The notes under the pieces: generated by a model
Database searches by the model: none
Seen by the model: only the letters and a program-made list of their open reading frames with translations
Told to the model about the DNA's origin: nothing
Shown here: one piece after another, positions 8,268 to 22,079 of the stretch
Layout of the letters: every line of letters begins with the position of its first letter
How positions within the stretch are numbered: the stretch's first letter is position 1
Position numbers and translations under genes: made by a program
Source of the DNA: Paraconexibacter algicola
GTDB lineage: Bacteria > Actinomycetota > Thermoleophilia > Solirubrobacterales > Solirubrobacteraceae
Assembly: GCF_003044185.1 (NCBI RefSeq)
Contig: NZ_PYYB01000001.1
Coordinates: 2,686,978-2,750,977 of the forward strand
Length of the DNA stretch: 64,000 bases
Reading direction: 5' to 3'

Positions 8268-9110
8268 AGGGCACGCGCGTCGAGGCAGCTCGGACTCGTC
8301 GCGCGCTGGCAGCTGCTCGCCGACGGCGTCCCGCGGAGCACGATCGACGGCCGGGTGGCGGAGCTGCGGGCGCTGCACGCCGGGGTCTACCTGACCGGTT
8401 GGGCGCCGGCGACCCCCGAGCAGCGCCGGTGGGCGGCGACGCTCACCGCGCCGTGGACGGTGCTCAGCCACGAGTCCGCCTGCCTGCAGTGGCGCCTGCT
8501 CGACCGTCTCGCGGGGCGGGACGTCGTCACGCGGCCGGGCGCGCACGGCGTCGAGCTCCACGACGGCCTGCGTGTCCACTACTCGACGCTGCTGCGCGGC
8601 AACGTCGCGCGGGTCGCGGGCTTCGCGATCACGACGCCGGAGCGGACGATCATCGACTGCTGGCCCCGCCTGGGGGCCTGGCAGCGCCGCACGATGCTGC
8701 GCGAGGCGCTGCGGACGCGCAGGACCACGGTCGCGCGGCTGCAGCTCGTGCTGCGCGGGCACCGGGGCCGCCGGGGCGTCGGGCAGCTGCGGCGGCTGCT
8801 GCGGGAGTGGTCGGCGCTCCCGTTCGATCGCTGCCGGTCCGACGCCGAGGCGTACGCCCTGACCGTGTTCGCCAGGCACGGGATCCCGATCCCGCTCGTC
8901 AACACCCGCGTCGCCGGGGAGGAGGCGGACTTCCACTGGCCGGAGCGCAGGCTGATCCTCGAGCTCGACGGCCCGCAGTGGCACCGCTTCAAGGAGCTCG
9001 ACGCGCGCAAGACCGCGGCCTGGGTCCGTGCGGGTCAGACCGTCCGCCGCCTCCCGACCGACCTCGTCTTCGCCCCCGACGAGGCACCCCTCCTCGCCGC
9101 CGCCAGCTGA
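8256..9110 (+). CDS. Lone AbiEi-like/DUF559 (Vsr-fold) protein
   Basis: This 284-residue protein has two parts. Residues 1-90 are an AbiEi-type winged-helix domain (LGLVARWQLLADGV, then LHAGVYLTG). Residues about 190-284 are a DUF559/Vsr-like PD-(D/E)XK nuclease fold, with Asp225 in EADFHWPE and the pair Glu236/Asp238 in LILELDGPQWH. A nuclease core with its acidic residues intact suggests DNA cleavage or nicking. No AbiEii toxin or methylase is adjacent. Both neighbours are housekeeping genes on unrelated pathways, and the gene is framed by matched palindromes. ATG 8256 has only a masked Shine-Dalgarno, so expression may be low. It could be an antitoxin-like regulator, a nuclease, or part of a selfish element. 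Confidence 0.82.
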   Translation: MDPLRARASRQLGLVARWQLLADGVPRSTIDGRVAELRALHAGVYLTGWAPATPEQRRWAATLTAPWTVLSHESACLQWRLLDRLAGRDVVTRPGAHGVELHDGLRVHYSTLLRGNVARVAGFAITTPERTIIDCWPRLGAWQRRTMLREALRTRRTTVARLQLVLRGHRGRRGVGQLRRLLREWSALPFDRCRSDAEAYALTVFARHGIPIPLVNTRVAGEEADFHWPERRLILELDGPQWHRFKELDARKTAAWVRAGQTVRRLPTDLVFAPDEAPLLAAAS

Positions 9111-9118
9111 CCCCACCC

Positions 9119-9168
9119 GTCGAACAGGGAGATGTTCGGCCTCACGGCGCAGAACTCCCTGTTCGGCG
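9119..9168. repeat. Palindromic repeat, right copy
   Basis: The same arms as the left copy (GTCGAACAGGGAG and CTCCCTGTTCGGC), again with TTCGGCC in the loop and the same total length. Most other loop bases differ, so arm sequence and spacing are what is conserved. It lies 8 bases after the DUF559 stop and 13 bases from the end of the convergent DAHP synthase gene. It could double as a transcription terminator, although no T-run follows. Confidence 0.9.
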
Positions 9169-9181
9169 CGTGGACCGACCG

Positions 9182-14680
<5,499 letters not shown>

Positions 14681-14692
14681 TCCGCGCCCGAC

Positions 14693-14723
14693 CGGCCGGG
14701 CCCGGCATCGCCGGGTCCGGCCG
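14693..14723 (+). terminator. Hairpin after the thiolase gene
   Basis: The 14-bp arms CGGCCGGGCCCGGC and GCCGGGTCCGGCCG pair with one G-T wobble around a 3-base loop, 12 bases after the stop. No T-run follows. Confidence 0.6.
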
Positions 14724-14741
14724 CGGGTAGGGTGGCGGGCG

Positions 14742-15647
14742 GTGTCCTCCCCGTCCGCCATCCACCTCCGCGGCGTCGTCAAGACCTTCGGCCCGATCCG
14801 CGCGGTCGACGGCCTCGACCTCGACGTCCCCGCCGGCACCTGCGTCGGCCTGCTCGGCCCCAACGGCGCCGGCAAGTCCACGACGATGAAGCTGCTCACC
14901 GCGCAGGCGATCGCCGACGCGGGCGAGCTGCGGATCCTCGACCACGTGCTGCCCGGCGACTCGAAGCTCGCCCGGGCCGAGATGGGCGTCGTGCCGCAGC
15001 TCGACAACCTCGACACGACGCTGACGGTCGAGCAGAACCTCCGCGTCTTCACGCACCTCTACCGCGTCCCGCGCGGCGAGCGTCAGGCGGCGATCGCCCG
15101 GGCGCTCGAGATCGCGAACCTCACGCAGCGGGCGGGCGCGAAGGTCACCGAGCTGTCGGGCGGCATGCGCCGGCGGCTGCTCGTCGCCCGCGCGCTCGTG
15201 CACCGCCCGCGCGTCGTGCTGCTCGACGAGCCGACCGTCGGCCTGGACCCGCAGATCCGGCAGGAGCTGTGGGCGCTGATCGACCGGCTGCGGAGCGAGG
15301 GCGTCTCGATCCTCATGAGCACGCACTACATCGAGGAGGCGGAGCGGCTCGCCGACACCGTCGTGGTGATGGCCGCGGGCCGCGCCGTCGACGCCGGGAT
15401 CCCGCGCGACCTCGTCGCCAAGCACGCGGGCCGCGAGGCCGTCGAGGTCTACGGCCCGCCGGACCGGCTGACCGCCGTCGAGCGCGCCGCGCGCGAGGCG
15501 GGCGTCGCCACGCGCCGCACCGGCACGAGCGTGTCGCTGCTGCGCGCCGAGGACGCGCCCGCCGGGGTCGTGCCGCCGGAGGGGATCCGCCGCGCGACCG
15601 CCCTGGAGGACGTGTTCGTGATGCTGACCGGGGAGGAGGTCGAATGA
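14742..15647 (+). CDS. ABC exporter ATP-binding subunit (NodI/DrrA-like)
   Basis: This 301-residue ATPase has Walker A (GPNGAGKST), the ABC signature LSGGM with the drug/NodI-type RRRLLVARAL context, Walker B (VVLLDEPTVGLDP) and the switch His in MSTHYIEEAE. A C-terminal extension after residue 215 is typical of DrrA/NodI subunits. It powers the ABC-2 permease encoded next, with ATGA overlap. The start is GTG 14742: TAGGGT (14728-14733) ends 8 nt upstream, so this is probably the leaderless first gene of a three-gene operon. The substrate is unknown. Related systems export lipids, oligosaccharides or drugs. Confidence 0.9.
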   Translation: MSSPSAIHLRGVVKTFGPIRAVDGLDLDVPAGTCVGLLGPNGAGKSTTMKLLTAQAIADAGELRILDHVLPGDSKLARAEMGVVPQLDNLDTTLTVEQNLRVFTHLYRVPRGERQAAIARALEIANLTQRAGAKVTELSGGMRRRLLVARALVHRPRVVLLDEPTVGLDPQIRQELWALIDRLRSEGVSILMSTHYIEEAERLADTVVVMAAGRAVDAGIPRDLVAKHAGREAVEVYGPPDRLTAVERAAREAGVATRRTGTSVSLLRAEDAPAGVVPPEGIRRATALEDVFVMLTGEEVE

Positions 15648-16417
15648 GGACCCGCCGACTGGAGTGGGCGGCCCTGTCGGGCGTGCTCGTGCGCGAGACC
15701 ATCAACTTCCGCTCGTACTGGCGCAGCGCGACGTTCAGCGCCACCGTCGAGCCGACCGTGTACCTGCTCGCCTTCGGGCTGGGCTTCGGGGCGCTCGTCG
15801 ACGAGGTCGGCGGCCTCGAGTACATCCAGTTCGTCGGGACCGGCTCGGTCGCCACCGCCGTGCTGTTCAGCGCCGCGTTCGGCGCGATGTACGGCTCGTT
15901 CATCAAGCGCGAGTTCCAGCGGACCTACGACGCGATCCTGTCGACGCCGGTCGACACCGAGGAGCTCGTCACCGCCGAGATCCTCTGGACGGGGGCGCGG
16001 GCCGGGATCTACGGCTGCGTGCCGGTGCTCGTCGCGATGCTGTTCGGGCTCGACCCGGCGTTCGGGATGCTGCTGATCCCGATCATCGGCATGGTCGCGG
16101 GCTTCGGCTGGGCGGCGTTCGGCACCACGATCAGCGCGTCGGCCTCGTCGATCGAGAACTTCAGCTACGTGCAGAGCGCCGTGCTCACGCCCCTGTTCCT
16201 CACCGCGGGCACGTTCTTCCCGCTCGACGAGCTGCCGCGGGGCATCGAGATCGCCGCGTACTTCAACCCGCTCTACCACTGCGTCGAGCTCGTGCGCGAC
16301 GTGACCTTCGGCATCGACCTCGGCCCCGACCTCCTGCACTTCGGCGCGCTGCTGCTGTTCGGCACCGTCTGCTGGCGCCTGGCGGTCCGCCAGACGGAGA
16401 AGCGCCTCGTCTCGTGA
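15644..16417 (+). CDS. ABC-2 type permease (NodJ-like)
   Basis: This 257-residue integral membrane protein has about six hydrophobic segments and the ABC-2 pattern. There is an amphipathic N-terminus (RETINFRSYWRSATFSATVEPT), a cytoplasmic coupling stretch (FQRTYDAILSTPVDTEELV) and the late-loop motif GTFFPLDELP followed by FNPLYHCVELVRD. These are characteristic of NodJ/DrrB permeases. Its start overlaps the ATPase stop (ATGA) and its stop overlaps the FAD oxidoreductase start (GTGA). The three proteins are therefore probably made in fixed ratio. Confidence 0.88.
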   Translation: MRTRRLEWAALSGVLVRETINFRSYWRSATFSATVEPTVYLLAFGLGFGALVDEVGGLEYIQFVGTGSVATAVLFSAAFGAMYGSFIKREFQRTYDAILSTPVDTEELVTAEILWTGARAGIYGCVPVLVAMLFGLDPAFGMLLIPIIGMVAGFGWAAFGTTISASASSIENFSYVQSAVLTPLFLTAGTFFPLDELPRGIEIAAYFNPLYHCVELVRDVTFGIDLGPDLLHFGALLLFGTVCWRLAVRQTEKRLVS

Positions 16418-18006
16418 CCGCCCGCTACGACGCCGTGATCGTCGGCGGCGGGCACAACGGGCTCGTCGCCGCCGCGTACCTGGCCCGTGCCGGCCGCTCG
16501 GTGCTCGTGCTCGAGCGCGGCCGCGAGGTCGGGGGCGCCGCCGTCAGCGTGCGCGCGTTCCCCGGGCTCGACGCGCGTCTGTCGCGGTACTCCTACCTGG
16601 TCAGCCTCCTGCCCGGGCGGATCGTCGACGAGCTCGACCTCGACTTCGCGGTGCGGCGGCGGCGGATCAGCTCCTACACGCCGGTCGCGGGTACCGACCG
16701 CGGACTGCTCGTCGACGCGCAGGACGCGGCCCGCACGCGCGCGTCGATGCGCGCGCTCACCGGCGGGGACGCCGACCACGACGGCTGGACGGCGCTGGCG
16801 CGCGACACGGTCCGGCTCGCCGAGGCCGTCTGGCCGACGCTGCTCGAGCCGCTGCCGACCCGCGAGGCGGTCCGCGCGGCGGTCGGCGACGACGCCGTCT
16901 GGGACGCGTTCGTGGAGCGGCCGCTGGGCGAGACGCTCGCCGCCCGGCTGCCCCACGACCTCGTGCGCGGCGTCGCGCTCACCGACGGGCTGATCGGCAC
17001 GTTCGCCACCGCCGACGAGCCGTCGCTGCGGCAGAACCGCTGCTTCCTCTACCACGTGATCGGCGGCGGGACCGGCGACTGGGACGTGCCCGTCGGCGGC
17101 ATGGGCGCGCTCACCGGCGCGCTCGCGCACGCCGCCCGGCGCGCCGGCGCCGCGCTCTTCCCCGGCGCGGAGGTCGCCGCGATCGCGGTCGACGACGACG
17201 GTGGCGAGGTGACCTACCGTGGCGCCGACGGCACCGTGCGGACCGTCGCGGCGGGGGCGGTGCTCGGTGGCTGTGCGCCCGCGGTCCTGGACCGGCTCCT
17301 GGAGGCCGGTGGCACGGCGGTGCGCGCGACGCGGGCCGGGGACCCGGCGCCCGAGGGCGCCCAGCTGAAGATCAACCTGCTGCTGTCGCGCCTTCCCCCG
17401 CTGCGCGACACCGCGGTCGACCCGCGCGACGCGTTCTCCGGCACGTTCCACGTCGGCGAGTCCGCGAGCGCGCTGCAGACCGCCTACGAGGAGGCCGCAC
17501 GCGGCGCGGTGCCGGCGCGGCCGCCGAGCGAGATCTACTGCCACTCGCTGACCGACCCGTCGATCCTCGGGCCCGAGCTGCTCGCCTCCGGCGCGCAGAC
17601 GCTGACGCTGTTCGGCCTGCACCTGCCCGCCCGCCTGTTCGCCGATCCGGCGACGCACGACGAGCGCAAGGCCCTGGCCGTCCGGCGCACGCTCGACGAG
17701 CTCGACCGCCACCTCGCCGAGCCGCTCGCCGACTGCCTGCTCACCGACGCCGACGGCGCCCCGTGCGTCGAGGCGAAGACCCCGCAGGAGCTCGACCGCG
17801 ACCTCGGCCTGCCCGCCGGCAACATCTTCCACCGCGACCTGCAGTGGCCGTGGGCCGACCCCGGTCGCGGCATCGCCCCCGGCTCGTGGGGGGTCGAGAC
17901 CGACTGTGCCGCCCTCCTGCTCTGCGGGGCCGGGGCGGTGCGTGGCGGCGGCGTCTCCGGCGTGCCCGGGCACAACGCGGCACGGGCCCTGCTGCAGCGC
18001 GGCTGA
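16414..18006 (+). CDS. FAD-dependent oxidoreductase (phytoene-desaturase/PYROXD2-like)
   Basis: This 530-residue protein has an N-terminal Rossmann FAD-binding motif (AVIVGGGHNGLVAAAYLARAG), LERGREVGGAA, and a C-terminal FAD-contact region (GGVSGVPGHNAAR). It belongs to the CrtI-like amine-oxidase superfamily branch that includes PYROXD2. No carotenoid genes are nearby, so carotenoid desaturation is not supported. It is translationally coupled by GTGA to the ABC permease, hinting that it modifies the molecule the transporter exports, perhaps a lipid or isoprenoid. That link is inference from operon structure. Confidence 0.85.
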   Translation: MTARYDAVIVGGGHNGLVAAAYLARAGRSVLVLERGREVGGAAVSVRAFPGLDARLSRYSYLVSLLPGRIVDELDLDFAVRRRRISSYTPVAGTDRGLLVDAQDAARTRASMRALTGGDADHDGWTALARDTVRLAEAVWPTLLEPLPTREAVRAAVGDDAVWDAFVERPLGETLAARLPHDLVRGVALTDGLIGTFATADEPSLRQNRCFLYHVIGGGTGDWDVPVGGMGALTGALAHAARRAGAALFPGAEVAAIAVDDDGGEVTYRGADGTVRTVAAGAVLGGCAPAVLDRLLEAGGTAVRATRAGDPAPEGAQLKINLLLSRLPPLRDTAVDPRDAFSGTFHVGESASALQTAYEEAARGAVPARPPSEIYCHSLTDPSILGPELLASGAQTLTLFGLHLPARLFADPATHDERKALAVRRTLDELDRHLAEPLADCLLTDADGAPCVEAKTPQELDRDLGLPAGNIFHRDLQWPWADPGRGIAPGSWGVETDCAALLLCGAGAVRGGGVSGVPGHNAARALLQRG

Positions 18007-18064
18007 GCGCCGCACGCGCGCCGTCGCGCCCGGTCCGGCGACGGGGGCGCGTCGGCGCTCCGGA

Positions 18065-18089
18065 GCACCGCCGACGGCCCCGGCGGTGC
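18065..18089 (+). terminator. Hairpin upstream of the 208-residue unknown
   Basis: The perfect 9-bp arms GCACCGCCG (18065-18073) and CGGCGGTGC (18081-18089) pair around a 7-base loop. It ends 6 bases before ATG 18096, so it may terminate the oxidoreductase operon or block ribosome access to the next gene. Confidence 0.5.
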
Positions 18090-18095
18090 GCTTCC

Positions 18096-18722
18096 ATGGA
18101 GCACGTGGACGACGGGACCCTCGTCGGCGTGATCAGCCCCGCCTCCGGGCGGCGCCGGGTCGTGCTCCGCGACGCGGCCGGGGAGGAGCGTCCGCTCGGC
18201 GTGCCCGGGGTCTGGTGGGGCTGGGAATCCTCCGCCACCCGGGTGCTCGCCGATGCCGTGCTGGAGCTGCTCGCCGGCCAGGTCCCGCTGCCGCAGATGG
18301 CGTGGGACCTCGGCGCCGAGGTGTTCGGCAACGCGGCCGTCTGCCCGCCGCAGGACGACTGGGAGCTGCCGCTCGCCGAGCTCGACGCGTGGCGGCGCGG
18401 CTGGCTGCGCCGCCCGTCCTCCCGGATCCCGCTGGAGCGCGCGCTCGCCGGGATCCTGCTGCGCCGCCCCGCCGCCGTGGAGCTCGACCCGGCCACCGTC
18501 CGGGACCGCCGCGAGCGGCTCGCCTGCGTGCACGCGATCGCCGCTGCCCACGACGGCCGGCCGGTCGACCTCGTCGCCGTGCAGCTCGCGGTCGAGGCGC
18601 TCGGCCTCGGCGACCCGCCCGACTACGTGCGCCGGCTCGTCGACGAGGCGCCCGCCGGCCCCGGCCCGCACTGGTGGGCTGCGCAGCTCGCCGCGCTGAC
18701 CCGCGCTCCCGCGGCGCGCTGA
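18096..18722 (+). CDS. Uncharacterised protein, weakly DUF6166-like
   Basis: I do not recognise this 208-residue protein with certainty. It begins with a short beta-rich segment (LVGVISPASGRRRVVLRD). The central stretch WGWESSATRVLADAVLELL, followed by WELPLAELDAWRRG, recalls DUF6166 proteins, where a WG-type motif precedes an LA-AIL helix. The C-terminal half is helical and Arg/Ala-rich. There is no signal peptide or membrane helix. ATG 18096 has no Shine-Dalgarno and is preceded directly by a hairpin, so the start is uncertain. It lies downstream of the ABC/FAD operon on the same strand but is separated by the hairpin. Confidence 0.6.
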   Translation: MEHVDDGTLVGVISPASGRRRVVLRDAAGEERPLGVPGVWWGWESSATRVLADAVLELLAGQVPLPQMAWDLGAEVFGNAAVCPPQDDWELPLAELDAWRRGWLRRPSSRIPLERALAGILLRRPAAVELDPATVRDRRERLACVHAIAAAHDGRPVDLVAVQLAVEALGLGDPPDYVRRLVDEAPAGPGPHWWAAQLAALTRAPAAR

Positions 18723-18737
18723 CCCGCGTCGACCCGG

Positions 18738-20129
18738 CTACGGGGCCAGCGCGAGGAGCTCGTCGACGGCCTCGCGCAGCGCAGCGGCGGCCACCGGCAG
18801 GCCCGGCTCCAGGCCGGCGTGCGCGGTCAGGCCGAAGCAGACGCCCCCGTCGTAGCTCAGCACCCCGACGTTCAGGCCCTGGGTCGAGGGGTTCAGCGGC
18901 ACCGACGGGTGCACCGCCAGCAGGCGCCGCCCGTGCAGGTAGAACGGCATCTGCGGGCCCGGGACGTTGGAGACGACGAGGTTGAAGGCCCGCACGCCGC
19001 TCATCGCCCGCGCCAGCTGCGAGGACAGCAGCGGCGGCGCGAGACCGCCCGCGTGGACCATCAGCGCCCCGGCGCGCACGGCCGCCGAGTCCTTGATGCG
19101 GGTCATCGTGTCGTGGACCTGCGCGATCCGCTCCGCCGGGTCCGGCACGTCGCCGGGCAGGTCGACGAGCACCGTGGAGATCCGGTTGCCGCCCTCGTCG
19201 CCGTCGCGGCGGACGCTGACCGGGACGAGCGCGACCGGGTCCCCGTCGGGCACGAACCCGGCGGCCGCGAAGTACCGCGAGAGCATCCCGGCGACGATCG
19301 CGAGGATCGCGTCGTTGACGGTGCCCCCGGACGCCCTGGCGGCCGCCTTCAGCGGCGCGAGCTCGGCGCGCAGCAGCGTGTAGCGGCGGTTGCGGCCGAT
19401 CGGGTGGTTCAGCGGCGTCATCGGCGCCGCGGGGCGCTGGCGGGCGAGCTCGGTCAGCAGCTCGGTCGCGCGTCGCAGGTCCGACGCGGCCTCGCTGACC
19501 GCCCGGACGGGCTGCACGAGCCGCGTCGAGCGGCGCGTGCCCTCGCGCAGCACCCGGCCGGTGGTGTCGCGGGTGAGGTCCAGCGGGAGCCGCGCGAGGT
19601 GCCGGCGGCGGTCGTAGCGGCGCGGCGACCAGGGCTCTCCCGGCGCGAGGTCCAGCGGCTCGGGGGACGGGTCGAGGATCACGGTGCCGATGTCGACCGC
19701 GGCCATCCCGTCCACCAGCGCGTGGTGCATCTTCGGGATCAGCGCGGTGCGCCCGCCCTCCAGGCCGGTGACGAGCGTCATCTCCCACAGCGGCCGCTCG
19801 CGGTCGAGCTTGCGCGACATCTCGTGCCCGACGACCTCCCCGAGCTCCTCCGTCGTGCCGGTCGCGAGCGCCACCTGCTTGACGTGCCAGCCGGTGTCGT
19901 AGTGCTCGTCGTCGACCCACACCGGGTTCGTCAGCCCGGGGGCGGGCGACGCGAGCCGCTGGCGGTAGCGGGGGATCAGGTGCAGCCGCTCGTCCAGCCG
20001 CGCGATCAGCGACGCCCGGTCGATCCCCGGGCCCGCCTCGAAGACGAGGACGCCGCCGACGGCCATGTTGATCGGGCCCTGCTCGGCGGCGAGGGACGAG
20101 CGGTCCGCGGGGGAGAGCGCGTCGGCCAT
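18738..20129 (-). CDS. Wax ester synthase/diacylglycerol acyltransferase (WS/DGAT)
   Basis: This 463-residue protein has the condensing-domain active site HHALVDG (His135-His136, Asp140) and PLWEMTLV ahead of it. The later family motifs NDAILAIVAGMLSRY and NVPGP are also present. WS/DGAT enzymes esterify fatty alcohols or diacylglycerol with acyl-CoA to make storage wax esters and triacylglycerol at the membrane and lipid-body surface. The length is standard. ATG 20129 is supported by TAGGGT (20136-20141) ending 6 nt upstream. It is convergent with the unknown gene before it. Confidence 0.93.
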   Translation of the reverse strand: MADALSPADRSSLAAEQGPINMAVGGVLVFEAGPGIDRASLIARLDERLHLIPRYRQRLASPAPGLTNPVWVDDEHYDTGWHVKQVALATGTTEELGEVVGHEMSRKLDRERPLWEMTLVTGLEGGRTALIPKMHHALVDGMAAVDIGTVILDPSPEPLDLAPGEPWSPRRYDRRRHLARLPLDLTRDTTGRVLREGTRRSTRLVQPVRAVSEAASDLRRATELLTELARQRPAAPMTPLNHPIGRNRRYTLLRAELAPLKAAARASGGTVNDAILAIVAGMLSRYFAAAGFVPDGDPVALVPVSVRRDGDEGGNRISTVLVDLPGDVPDPAERIAQVHDTMTRIKDSAAVRAGALMVHAGGLAPPLLSSQLARAMSGVRAFNLVVSNVPGPQMPFYLHGRRLLAVHPSVPLNPSTQGLNVGVLSYDGGVCFGLTAHAGLEPGLPVAAAALREAVDELLALAP

Positions 20130-20190
20130 GGCGCCACCCTAACCACGAACGCGGTCGGGGTGGCGCCCGGCCCGGGGCGGGCGGCTCAGC

Positions 20191-20961
20191 TCACTTCGGG
20201 GCCATGCGGATGGCGCCGTCGAGGCGGATGACCTCGCCGTTGAGCATCTGGTTCTCGGCGATGTGCGCGACGAGCGCCGCGTACTCGGCCGGGTCGCCCA
20301 GGCGCGACGGGAACGGCACCGAGGCGCCGAGCGACTGGCGGGCGTTCTCCGGCAGCGCGGCGAGCAGCGGCGTGTCGAACAGGCCCGGCGCGATCGTCAC
20401 GACGCGGACGCCGACGGTCGAGAGGTCGCGCGCCGCGGGCAGCGTCATGCCGACGACGCCGCCCTTGGAGGCGGAGTAGGCGATCTGGCCGATCTGCCCG
20501 TCGAACGCGGCGACCGAGGCGGTGTTGACGACGACCCCGCGCTCCCCGGACTCGCCGGGCTCGTTGGCGACCATCGCCTGCGCGGCGTGGCGCAGCACGT
20601 TGAAGGTGCCGATGAGGTTGACCTGGATGACGGTCTCGAACGGGCGCAGCGGATGCATGCCCTTCGTGCCCGCGACCTTCTGCGCCCAGCCGATCCCGGC
20701 GCACGCGGCGGCGATCCGCAGCCCGCCGTCGTCCTTGCTGGCCTCGACGGCCGCCGCGACGGCGGCCTCGACCTGCTCCTCCTTGGTGACGTCCGTGAGG
20801 ACGAAGCCGACGCCGAGCTCGTCGGCGAGCTGCTTGCCCTTCTCCTCGTTGATGTCCGCGATCGTCACGATCGCGCCGGCGCTCGCGAGCCGCCGCGAGG
20901 TCGCCTCGCCGAGCCCGGAGGCGCCGCCGACGACGAGTGCTCCACTGCCTTCGATGTTCAT
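20191..20961 (-). CDS. Short-chain dehydrogenase, 3-hydroxyacyl-CoA dehydrogenase type
   Basis: This 256-residue classical SDR has the cofactor motif GGASGLGEA, Ser149 (NTASVAAF) and Tyr162-x3-Lys166 (YSASK). Asp at the end of the second strand (TIADIN) favours NAD(H). The segments [20 protein letters not shown] and [10 protein letters not shown] are typical of HSD17B10-like 3-hydroxyacyl-CoA dehydrogenases, so oxidation of 3-hydroxyacyl-CoA in fatty-acid breakdown is likely. ATG 20961 has TAGGGT (20969-20974) 7 nt upstream, predicting a leaderless mRNA of its own. Confidence 0.9.
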   Translation of the reverse strand: MNIEGSGALVVGGASGLGEATSRRLASAGAIVTIADINEEKGKQLADELGVGFVLTDVTKEEQVEAAVAAAVEASKDDGGLRIAAACAGIGWAQKVAGTKGMHPLRPFETVIQVNLIGTFNVLRHAAQAMVANEPGESGERGVVVNTASVAAFDGQIGQIAYSASKGGVVGMTLPAARDLSTVGVRVVTIAPGLFDTPLLAALPENARQSLGASVPFPSRLGDPAEYAALVAHIAENQMLNGEVIRLDGAIRMAPK

Positions 20962-21046
20962 GTCCGCGACCCTAGTGCGCGCCCGGCCGCGGAGGATGCC
21001 CCGCCCCTCGTTCGGGATGGGGCAATCCCCAGATCGTCGGGGTGGC

Positions 21047-22072
21047 TCAGCCGGGTCGGCGCGCCAGCGTCAGCGCGAACAGCCCGTCCGGGTCGGTGTA
21101 CTGCTCGGCCAGCTCGAGGCCGGAGGCGGCGAGGTCGGCGATCAGCCGCTCGCGCGTGAACTTCGCGCTGATCTCGGTGCGCAGCTCCTCGCGCGGGGCG
21201 AACTCGACCTCGAGGCCGAGCGCGCGGACCGCCACGGTCTGCTGGCGCACCGAGCGCAGCCGCATCTCGATCCACTCGTGCTCGCGGTCGTAGAACGCCA
21301 CGTGCTCGAACGCGTCGAGGTCGAAGTCGGCGTCGAGCTCGCGGTTGAGCACGCGCAGCACGTTGCGGTTGAACGCGGCGGTCACGCCCGCGGCGTCGTC
21401 GTAGGCGGCCTCGATGACCGCGGGGTCCTTCACGAGGTCGGTGCCGAGCAGCAGGTGATCGCCGGGCGCGAGCATCGCCGCGATGCGGCGGAGGAAGCGG
21501 CGGCGGCTGCCGGGCGTGAAGTTGCCGATCGTGCCGCCGAGGAACGCCACGACGCGGCGGTCCCCGGGGGTCGGGGCGGGCACGCGGTCGAGGTGGCGCT
21601 CGAAGTCGCCGACGATCCCGTGGACGCTGAGGTCCGCGTACTCGTCGAGCAGCGCGGCGGCGACGTCGCGGACCATCGACTCGGTCACGTCGAACGGCAC
21701 GTAGCGGCGCAGCGTCCCGGCGCGCTCCATGGCGTCGAGCAGCACCCGGGTCTTCGCCGCCGTGCCCGACCCGAGCTCGACGAGCTCGGTCGCCCCGGTC
21801 TCGGCGACGATCGCGTCCGCGTCGGCCTGGAGGATCGCCCGCTCGGTGCGGGTCGGGTAGTACTCCGGCTGCTCGCAGATGCGGTCGAACAGGACCGCGC
21901 CGTGGGCGTCGTAGAAGTGCTTGGGCGGCAGCTCCTTGAACGGCCGCGTCAGGCCGTCGAGCACGTCGTCGGCGAGCGCGCGCTCACCGCCGCTCGTGCC
22001 GTCCAGGAACGACTCGACGACCATCCGCCGGGTCGGCGGCGCGACGAGCGCCGGGTCGGTGATCGGCTCCAT
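21047..22072 (-). CDS. egtD: L-histidine N-alpha-methyltransferase EgtD
   Basis: This 341-residue protein is a SAM-dependent methyltransferase that trimethylates histidine to hercynine, the first committed step of ergothioneine synthesis. Diagnostic stretches are [27 protein letters not shown] near the start, the SAM motif [19 protein letters not shown] and [13 protein letters not shown] 22072 lies 7 nt after the egtB stop, so the pair is one transcript. An upstream alternative would extend into egtB. The length matches EgtD (about 320 residues). Confidence 0.95.
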   Translation of the reverse strand: MEPITDPALVAPPTRRMVVESFLDGTSGGERALADDVLDGLTRPFKELPPKHFYDAHGAVLFDRICEQPEYYPTRTERAILQADADAIVAETGATELVELGSGTAAKTRVLLDAMERAGTLRRYVPFDVTESMVRDVAAALLDEYADLSVHGIVGDFERHLDRVPAPTPGDRRVVAFLGGTIGNFTPGSRRRFLRRIAAMLAPGDHLLLGTDLVKDPAVIEAAYDDAAGVTAAFNRNVLRVLNRELDADFDLDAFEHVAFYDREHEWIEMRLRSVRQQTVAVRALGLEVEFAPREELRTEISAKFTRERLIADLAASGLELAEQYTDPDGLFALTLARRPG

Positions 22073-22079
22073 GCGGGTC

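Noticed and set aside
8256-9110. A complete AbiE-type toxin-antitoxin system
   Set aside because: No AbiEii nucleotidyltransferase gene is adjacent, and the protein has a nuclease-like C-terminus instead of a typical antitoxin tail.
14742-18722. A carotenoid or nodulation-factor gene cluster
   Set aside because: Only generic NodIJ-like and CrtI-like families are present. No phytoene synthase, isoprenoid or Nod synthesis genes occur nearby.
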